Both the position numbers and the translations under genes were made by a program. Below the pieces are notes generated by a model, which saw only the letters and a list, made by a program, of their open reading frames with translations, did not search any database and was not told the DNA's origin. 64,000 nt of DNA, from positions 42,485,142 to 42,549,141 of the forward strand of contig CM067373.1 of NCBI GenBank assembly GCA_034401795.1. Direction: 5' to 3'. Of this stretch, positions 57,330 through 64,000 are shown one piece after another (within the stretch, counting starts at the first letter, position 1; each line of letters starts with the position of its first letter). The DNA comes from Chaetoderma sp. LZ-2023a. Taxonomy: Eukaryota > Mollusca > Caudofoveata > Chaetodermatida > Chaetodermatidae.

Positions 57330-57605
57330 TTGAATGAAAGGAATTTGACTGAATTTGTTGCCGCCTAAGCGCATGTCTCACATACACACTGCCAGGCTAA
57401 GGCACAAACCTCACTCATATGCACACACATATGCATGCGCGTGTGCACACGCACGCACACACACGCGCGAATACACACACGCGAATACACATACATGCAT
57501 TCACACATGCACACATGCATGCTCTGCTTAAGTCACATACCGCATACACCAACACTGCCTCCTAAGGCATCAACAGCTTTCAGTCAAATTATTTTGGAAA
57601 TATTC
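57330..57605. mobile_element. Palindromic element, family C, split at its apex by an (AC)n tract
   Basis: Left arm AATTTGACTGAATTTGTTGC and GCCTAAGC end at about 57371. The right arm CTCCTAAGGCATCAACAGCT, TTCAGTCAAATTATTTTGG resumes at about 57560. The intervening sequence is a CACA/CGCA/CATG microsatellite (57372-57540). Confidence 0.65.
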
Positions 57606-57922
57606 GGCAGAGGATCTATGAAATACAGAATGAAATATGTTTTAAAATTGAATAAAAAACAAGAAAGAATCTTGTCTTGAGTAGCACAGCCTGAGTTATG
57701 AATGGTCAATAATGGTGGTCAGTAATCCCATGACAGAAGACTAAACACTTGTCACTTCTCAAACTTTTCAATGGACTTGTCCAAGCTTACTAATCCAGAG
57801 TGCTTCTCCCAATAACTGTGTATTAATAAATCCACAATATAAAGCAAGGAGGCGGTCATTCATTATAGGGCTCTAACCTAGAGAGGGATGCTTTGTACTT
57901 AGTTAAGATGTATGTAAATTAA
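57606..57922. other. Unannotated stretch
   Basis: Nothing recognisable. Confidence 0.45.
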
Positions 57923-58155
57923 CTAGCTAATGGTCAGGATTGGTCAAGAAAGTCACAACTATTTGATTATTGAATGTCCATTTGCTGGCCAAGAGAAGAC
58001 TAATTTTGAAAACTTATCACTGGAATGCCTGGCTCATTAACCGAGCCAGGCAATCCAGTGATAAATTTTCAAAAACAGTTCTCTTGCCCTGCCAATGCCT
58101 AGTACTTCCAAAGACCGCCTGCAGAGGTCAGCTTTGACCAGTTTGAGGGTTAAGT
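57923..58155. mobile_element. MITE family A
   Basis: Subfamily end TAATGGTCAGGATTGGTCAA, arms GTCCATTTGCTGGCCAAGAG and ATAAATTTTCAAAAACAGTT, apex GGCTCATTAACCGAGCC. The right terminus is decayed. Confidence 0.65.
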
Positions 58156-58279
58156 TGTTAAAAGATACCTAGTTAACAGGCACTTCATATCGTTTAGATT
58201 ATTAAGATCTCTATAATTATGTTTTTAAATTCATATATACATCATGTAGAGGCTTGTTTGGGTTTGTTGCTTGTGGGGT

Positions 58280-58362
58280 GGGGTTGGGTGAGTGGTAGTG
58301 TTGTTGGTGGAGTGTGTGTGTGTGCATGCATGCGTGTGTGTGTGTGTGCGTGCATGCATGTG
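58280..58362. repeat. (GT)n-rich microsatellite
   Basis: GTGTGTGTGTGCATGCATGC-type repeat preceded by GGGTGGGG. Confidence 0.85.
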
Positions 58363-58734
58363 GACAATTTAGATCGGCACCAGATTTTCATGTGACCATA
58401 TTTTTAAGGTCCTCATGACCTTCCACAGAGCACATTCAGTTTTACTGATGGATACCTGATGTTCTATGTACTCTGCTAAAGAGTCTTTTGTCCTGATATT
58501 GAGATTTTCTGAATAAAAATAAAACTTAACATCACATCTCAGAAATGCAATAATTTTGTCATGAAATGCACAAATCTGTGCATGAAATATGAAAACATAT
58601 TGTGTTAATTATCTGGGTATAGTGTCTATAATTAGAGTATTTTCTTGTTCAATTACTGATTTTTCACAATTTTGTGCCATAGCTTCATACTACTAGAGTA
58701 CTTCAAGAGTACCTATTGTGATTATTCACACTTT
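58363..58734. other. Unannotated stretch
   Basis: Nothing recognisable. Confidence 0.45.
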
Positions 58735-58950
58735 AATGGCCAAATTTGGTTAAGAACAACAAAATATTTGCTTATATAATGTCCATTTGCAGGCCAACAG
58801 AAAACAGTTTTGAAAATTTATCACTGGAATGACTGGCTCGGTTATTGAGCCAGTCATTCCAGTGGTAAATTAAAAAAAACCAGTATTCTCTTGGCCTGCA
58901 AATGGACATTCCTCAAGACTACTAAAGAGACCGGCTTTACCATGAAAGGT
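58735..58950. mobile_element. MITE family A
   Basis: Subfamily end CACTTTAATGGCCAAATTTG. A strong hairpin with apex GACTGGCTCGGTTATTGAGC. The right end is decayed (CCATGAAAGG). Confidence 0.7.
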
Positions 58951-59202
58951 TCCAGGATATGCATTTCTGACTCATTTGTCAGCTGCTCCATTTATAAATG
59001 AAGGGCATTTTTTGTGAAATTTGTATGAGAGTAGAGAAAGTGAGATGTTGTTGAATGATTAAGATACATTGATGCTGCAGGAGGCTATGCCAGTATTATG
59101 CTATTATTACATTCTGCAATGGTGCCTCAAACATCATCTTTGTTAACACTTTCACTATGGAAATGCCAGAGGCTCAATTTCAAAACTACTAAGCAGGAAA
59201 GC

Positions 59203-59298
59203 TGTTGATTATTTTGAAACTACATGGACTGGAACATGTTACTGCCACAGGCAGTCAAATTAACATCTCCCAGTCAAATTAGGTTCAAAATATTTAAC
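59203..59298. mobile_element. Palindromic element, family C
   Basis: Arms GTTGATTATTTTGAAACTAC and AATTAGGTTCAAAATATTTA, apex TTACTGCCACAGGCAGTCAA. Confidence 0.55.
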
Positions 59299-60083
59299 AG
59301 TATTCATTCGCTACATCAAATAGATGTAGCAGATTTGTTGTCTCTATTATGTAGGGTTTAAGATTCTAAACACATTTTGCTCTGTGAGATGGTATGGAGG
59401 AGGGACATTTGTTATGCTAATTAGTAAGAGCTCTACCGATTATTTTCTTAACAATTTGACTGAATACTGATCTAAGTAGCAATGACTTTCAGCTAAATGG
59501 TTAAAGTTCAGTGTATTCTTTAATTAGCTGCTCTGAAACACGCATTATTAAAAATTCAGAATTAGACATTATTGTTTAATATCTTTATACTTTTGCCATT
59601 AAATTAGCATCTGCATCTGCCTATTGCCAATAACCATATTGTCACGCATCCTAACAAACACGTTTTGGCAATTAAACCATCTTCTAGTGCCTCTGCAATA
59701 TCATCCTACGGCCTCGCCACACCCGCCCGCGCTGCTCTCGCGTCTGAAGCTTATTCATCGCTATCTGATAATGATCTGGTTATAACATTCTGCATGTTTC
59801 CGTCATTCATCTTGTCATTGTTAATGTCATCTATTGTTCGATGACTATCTAAGACCTGTGATGATACTTGAAGCAGATCTGTATAGTCAGAAATAACGAT
59901 GCTTTTATCGACACTCCAGAAATGCATCTGTTTTTCCTGTGCGCTTCTTGCAGCCGCTGTATAGAATTTGAAGGTTTTTAAAGCCATCTTTACACACTAT
60001 CAACCATTATTCATACAAGTTAATTTTTTGTGTTTTAGACGTATATTAGTGAATCGGGCGTCCATCTCAACCCACTTCCTTAA
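59299..60083. other. Stretch with little annotation besides one small minus-strand frame
   Basis: CpG-containing sequence (CCTCGCCACACCCGCCCGCG near 59710-59730) is unusual for the window. One small frame, listed separately, lies here. Confidence 0.45.
59751..59987 (-). CDS. Candidate small ORF, 78 aa, function unknown
   Basis: The minus-strand frame starts in a good initiation context (AAAGATGGCT) and runs to a stop, ending in the acidic SLSDSDE. It is low-complexity-free, with MALKTFKFYTAAARSAQEKQ at the N-terminus and a polar Asp/Asn-rich C-terminal third. There is no signal peptide, no membrane segment and no domain I recognise. It does not overlap any repeat listed here. It could be a chance frame, a first exon, or part of a decayed element. 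No promoter or poly(A) signal was identified. Confidence 0.2.
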   Translation of the reverse strand: MALKTFKFYTAAARSAQEKQMHFWSVDKSIVISDYTDLLQVSSQVLDSHRTIDDINNDKMNDGNMQNVITRSLSDSDE

Positions 60084-60087
60084 TTAA

Positions 60088-60319
60088 CCCTTTAAGCCTT
60101 AAATTTGTTAAAGAAAATTTCAATTTTCTCATAGAAAATGTCCGTTTGCAGACCAATAGAAGACAATTTTTGAAAATTTATCACTGGAATGACTGGCTCG
60201 CTCATCGAGCCAGTCATTCCAGTGGTAAATTTTAAACAATAGTCTTCTTTTGGTCTGCAAATTGACATTTCTCAAGACTGCTACAGAAGCCGTTTTTGGC
60301 TGCTTTGAGTGTTAAAGGG
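60088..60319. mobile_element. MITE family A (best-preserved copy)
   Basis: Exact ends CCCTTTAA and TTAAAGGG, flanked on both sides by TTAA (60084-60087 and 60320-60323). Apex GGCTCGCTCATCGAGCC. Arm mismatches are few. Confidence 0.88.
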
Positions 60320-60323
60320 TTAA

Positions 60324-60754
60324 TCAGTGTGTGTTGGAACCAATAGTAAATTATTCAGTTATCCATTTTTGTCATCTTTTGACCGACTTATACCAAATCT
60401 GTCCCAAAATGACCCTATAGTCATCTAAAATTTGCATTATACAATGATGTTTATCATGTGTCAACTATCAGAGTTATGGCCCTTGTAAATTTTCATATCT
60501 ATTGGATCTAATGGGGATAAGTGTCACATTTCATAATATTTAGAGTTATTGACTTCTAAATTTGTGGGTGTGTATTTCGGTCAGTATAAGCTCTGACCCA
60601 TCTAAGAACTAGGTACATCTAACCTAGTTTCTGGAGGTTATAGGTCAAAGATTAATTTTTGTATTAGAAACTATTAAAATATTCAACCAGTAGATTTTAT
60701 AGTATTTTGAGTGATGTAAAAATTAAGTGCATTTAAGCTCAGGATCTTTTAGTG
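60324..60754. other. Unannotated stretch
   Basis: Nothing recognisable. It reads like old intronic repeat sequence ('atcagagttatggcccttgt'). Confidence 0.4.
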
Positions 60755-60930
60755 TCTCTACTGCAAGCCACCAGACAGTAATTTCAATGAGCAAAAACCT
60801 TTTGATTTGCCACATATTTTGAAAACAATTTGACTGAAGGTTGTTGGTGGATTAGCTACCAAAGATTTTCATTCAAATCGTTTTCAAAATATTAAGTAGA
60901 TTCAGCGATACATCCCCTAGAATATGATGT
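60755..60930. mobile_element. Family D repeat
   Basis: Contains 'TGCAAGCCACCAGACAGTAA', 'TTTGAAAACAATTTGACTGA', 'GTTGTTGGTGGATTAGCTAC' and the return arm TCGTTTTCAAAATATTAAGT. A tail fragment of family E (GTTGGGCCTCCTG) follows at 60973-60985. Confidence 0.65.
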
Positions 60931-60998
60931 CTGCAAAAGCTCAGCTGTCATATTAATAGGTGTTAGGCAGCCGTTGGGCCTCCTGTTTTATCTTGAAT

Positions 60999-61465
60999 GG
61001 ATCTGTTCTATTTTTAGCTATGCCCCGCCCATCACTAACTAAGCTCCACCCACACCTCGCTCGTGTTCAGATCGATGGGTTTCTGAACTCTCTGACTATC
61101 TATTTCAAGAAAACTATACAGGTAAGCTGTTGAATATTTTGAAACTAATTTGACTGGGTGCTGTTGCTGCCTAAGGCAGCAACATTACCCAATCAAATTA
61201 GTTTCAAAATATTCTACAACATGTTTATTAAATAGCAAAGAATTACAAAGATACAATTCATACAACGTGTCAGAGTATTTGAGATTTGGTGACGGTCAAT
61301 ATGGAACCCTTTGTAACGTAATGATTGTGATGTCATCATACACGCACTGAGATGATTATGATGTCATCATACACGCACTGAGATGATTATGATGTCATCA
61401 TACACGCACTGAGATGATTATGATGTCATATGAGGTCAGATGATGGGTGGATACACTGGAAAGGT
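60999..61465 (+). mobile_element. MITE family B with internal 31-bp tandem repeat
   Basis: All parts are present: TTTTTAGCTATGCCCCGCCC, the central palindrome (61128-61215, apex GTTGCTGCCTAAGGCAGCAAC), and terminal ACTGGAAAGGT at 61455-61465. Within its 3' part, GATTATGATGTCATCATACA plus CGCACTGAGAT is repeated about three times (about 61325-61420). Confidence 0.75.
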
Positions 61466-61959
61466 GAATTACCAGCGAAATTTGAATATTTCAAAATCTA
61501 CTCGACTGCATATTTTATTGTCAAATTGTGTATGTTTTAATTTGAATGTCTCTACTTTTATGATTCTGTCATAAAGGACTCGATATTACATATATTCGCT
61601 TAAAGGAATCTTTATTGTATAACCATCAGCTATTTTATATAACAAGTAGTTATTATTTTTATGCCAGCCTATTGAAATTTGATCTTTCGTATAATAAAAT
61701 ATAGCTTTATATAGCTATATTAAGCAATAAATGGGCTTAACATTACATATTAACTATCCGTACGTGATATAGAAATCACTGCCAATGTTGCCACCAATAC
61801 TAGCTTAGAGAATCTACTTGAAAGCCTTCAATAAGTTGTTTATCTCGTTAAATTTATGAACTATTTAACATAAATTTCAGCAAGTCATTAGTTGTTGATT
61901 GTGTTGCTGTTGATTGTGTTGCTCCCTATCTAAACACGACTCCTAAAGGCTGGAGTTGT
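61466..61959. other. Unannotated AT-rich stretch
   Basis: Nothing recognisable. Confidence 0.45.
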
Positions 61960-62535
61960 TCACCGGTAGTAAAAGTGTTAATCCGTGAACAACCATTCCA
62001 CAGTAAAAGGGTTAATCTGTGAACAGTCAATCAGCTGAAAAAGCATTAATCGGTGAACTATCATTCGGCAGTAAAAGAGTTAGTCTGTGAACTATCATTC
62101 AGCAGTAAATGGGTTAATCCATGAACAATCATTCAGCAGTAAAAGGGTTAATCCATGAACAACGATTCAGCAGGAAAAGGGTTAATCCATGAACAACGAT
62201 TCAGCAGGAAAAGGGTTAATCTATGAACAACGATTCAGCAGGAAAAGGGTTAATCCATGAACAACGATTCAGCAGGAAAAGGGTTAATCTATGAACAACG
62301 ATTCAGCAGGAAAAGGGTTAATCCATGAACAACGATTCAGCAGGAAAAGGGTTAATCCATGAACAACGATTCAGCAGGAAAAGGGTTAATCTATGAACAA
62401 CGATTCAGCAGGAATAGTGTTAATCAGTGAACAATGATTCAGCAGGAATAGTGTTAATCAGTGAACGATCATTCAGCAGTAAAAGGGTTAATCAGTGAAC
62501 AGCATTTCAGCAGTAGAAGTGGTAATCGATGAACA
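61960..62535. repeat. 34-bp minisatellite
   Basis: About 16 units of ATCCATGAACAACGATTCAG plus CAGGAAAAGGGTTA. The centre (62130-62400) is nearly perfect, and both edges are diverged (AGTAAAAGGGTTA, ATTCAGCAGT). Confidence 0.93.
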
Positions 62536-62639
62536 ACCTTTCTAAATTTACAAGATCTCTAATAAAGTCAGGGCCAGATAATGAAGTAAGAGAGAAAAAT
62601 TAAAATTACGATATGTCAGCCGCTCGCCAATAGATCCAG

Positions 62640-63150
62640 TTCATTTGTACGGTATTCAGTTATTTGCTCTGTGTCAGCCAGTTGACGTGGAATAAGTTTG
62701 GTCGCTCATAACTCCATGGTTTGTGAGAAGATACCGGTTGGAGTGTGAAACAAAAATCACCTTCATCACCAAACCACTGATCACCCATTTTGGAAAGTAG
62801 CAAATTTACATATAGGAGTCCAAATAACATACATATGGCAATTCAATTCAAAATCCATCAAATTAAAACTTCAAAATGGCTGGCCAAATGCTTTTAAGTT
62901 TGATTGGTCTACCAGTCAGGGTTTTTCATGTATCGCCCTACAATGAACAAACTTGTATGGCCCTTAGCCCTTAATTGTGTTTGCACTATTTTGATCCAAT
63001 CCCTTCAGCGGGTCGGGAGAAGTTGTTTTGCTGAAAACTAGGTCATCCAAGATGGCTACCTGCCAAACTGACCAATCAGGTTCTCTTGAACAAACTTGGT
63101 TCAGCTCCTGGCTTAACTTGATTTAAATCATCCGAAAGGTTCGTGAGAAG
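62640..63150 (-). mobile_element. Dispersed repeat, family E, inverted and partial
   Basis: Reverse complements of family E motifs appear in reverse order: 'GGCCCTTAGCCCTTAATTGT', 'TCATCCAAGATGGCTACC', then 'TCTTGAACAAACTTGGTTCA'. A family A MITE adjoins at 63159. Confidence 0.55.
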
Positions 63151-63158
63151 TCTTTTAA

Positions 63159-63390
63159 CCCTTTAGTGGTCAAGCCGGTAAAAAATAACCTCTGGAGTGG
63201 TCTTGAGGAATGTCCATTTTCAGACCAAGAGAGGACTATTTTTGAAAATTTACCACTGGAATGCCTGGCTCGATAACCGAGCCAGTCATTCCAGTGGTAA
63301 ATTTTCAAAAATTGTCCTCTCTTGGTCTTCAAGTGGACATTCAATAAGCAAATATTTAGATTTTCTTGACAAAATTTGACCATTGAAGGG
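63159..63390. mobile_element. MITE family A, 'TGGTC' subfamily
   Basis: TTAA at 63155-63158. Left end CCCTTTAGTGGTCAAGCC, right end TTTGACCATTGAAGGG followed by ATAA. Very regular hairpin with apex GGCTCGATAACCGAGCC. Both overlapping frames here (63123-63416 and 63197-63379) are hairpin products. Confidence 0.8.
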
Positions 63391-63640
63391 ATAAAGGAAA
63401 TGTTGATGACAAACAAATGATGGATGGATGATAAATAGTCATCATGGTCATCACTGGCCGAGCTAATAAATGGACAGTATATATAATTTGAAACATTGGG
63501 TTTTTCCTGTCCATCTGTTTGTTCTTTTGTCTCTCTTGTCTTCTATTACTGTGCCACAACTTGAGGTCTAGTGAACAGATCTTCACTAAACTTGGGCGGC
63601 TGGTATGGTGAACTAATTAGGGATTTTACATTTATGAATG
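63391..63640. other. Unannotated spacer
   Basis: Nothing recognisable except 'ctgtccatctgtttgttctt', which is family E-like. Confidence 0.4.
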
Positions 63641-63915
63641 ATATTTACTCAATCTCACAGTTTGACTTGTACCCATCCTCACTATTTAACCCCTTTGACC
63701 TTGAATGATAGCTACTCATTCTAACAGTTTGACTTTTCTGACCTTGAATTATATCTACTTATTTTAACAGTTTGACCTTGAATGACAGCTACCGAGTCTC
63801 ACTGGTTGACCTCTGACTTGAATAATATCTACTCATTCTAACAGTTTGATCTTGACCTTGAATGATATCTACTCATTCCCACAGTTTGACCTCTCAGGGA
63901 CAGACCTACTCATTC
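63640..63915. repeat. Degenerate ~55-60-bp tandem repeat
   Basis: Four to five units of 'GACCTTGAATGATATCTACT', 'CATTCTAACAGTTTGACC' with indels. Confidence 0.7.
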
Positions 63916-64000
63916 TCCAATTCGCTTTTGAGAATAATTTTCCTGGTTGGCTAATAAAATGTCAAAATAGGCTAATTCGCTGGCAAATTATTTTACGTGT

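Overview
This window is metazoan nuclear DNA, AT-rich and almost entirely non-coding, most likely from a marine invertebrate. A mollusc or other lophotrochozoan is my best guess. That guess rests on the repeat vocabulary: dispersed elements that begin near 'GCTCACCTGG' and end near 'GGGCCTCTTG', many hairpin MITEs, a Tc1 element and a jockey-like LINE. There are no operons or bacterial-type genes.

The only host gene I can support is a RAD51B (RAD51 paralog) homologue on the + strand. Three phase-compatible exons lie at 32777-32840, 35157-35275 and 35893-35971 and encode the C-terminal part of the RecA-like ATPase core. Earlier exons and the last exon were not found. If they lie outside the window, nearly everything here is intron of this gene. 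Human RAD51B is also known for very large introns.

Layout. 0-12.6 kb: hairpin MITEs, a (TA)n tract, a ~155-bp tandem repeat, a G-rich tract and one dispersed repeat. 12.6-21.1 kb: an 8.5-kb satellite of about 200 copies of a 42-bp unit, with 630-bp and 2007-bp higher-order periods. 22.4-26.3 kb: a 15-bp array split by a dispersed repeat that itself carries a second repeat made of nuclear-receptor-site-like units. 27.4-29.7 kb: a decayed minus-strand protein-coding pseudogene. 31.8-32.6 kb: a 22-bp array. 32.8-36.0 kb: the RAD51B exons. 36.1-39.6 kb: a decayed minus-strand LINE whose coding sequence has been blown up by two internal minisatellites. 39.7-53.3 kb: more MITEs and at least six minisatellites. 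53.8-55.4 kb: a complete Tc1/mariner element with an intact DD34E transposase and perfect 26-bp terminal inverted repeats. 55.4-64 kb: further MITEs and a 34-bp array.

The most notable features are two minisatellites born inside one LINE reading frame, the nested repeat-within-repeat structures, and perfect oestrogen-response-element-like palindromes in two unrelated repeat families. The long apparent reading frames in the arrays follow from repeat periods without stops and are not called as genes. The transposase is the only intact protein gene.
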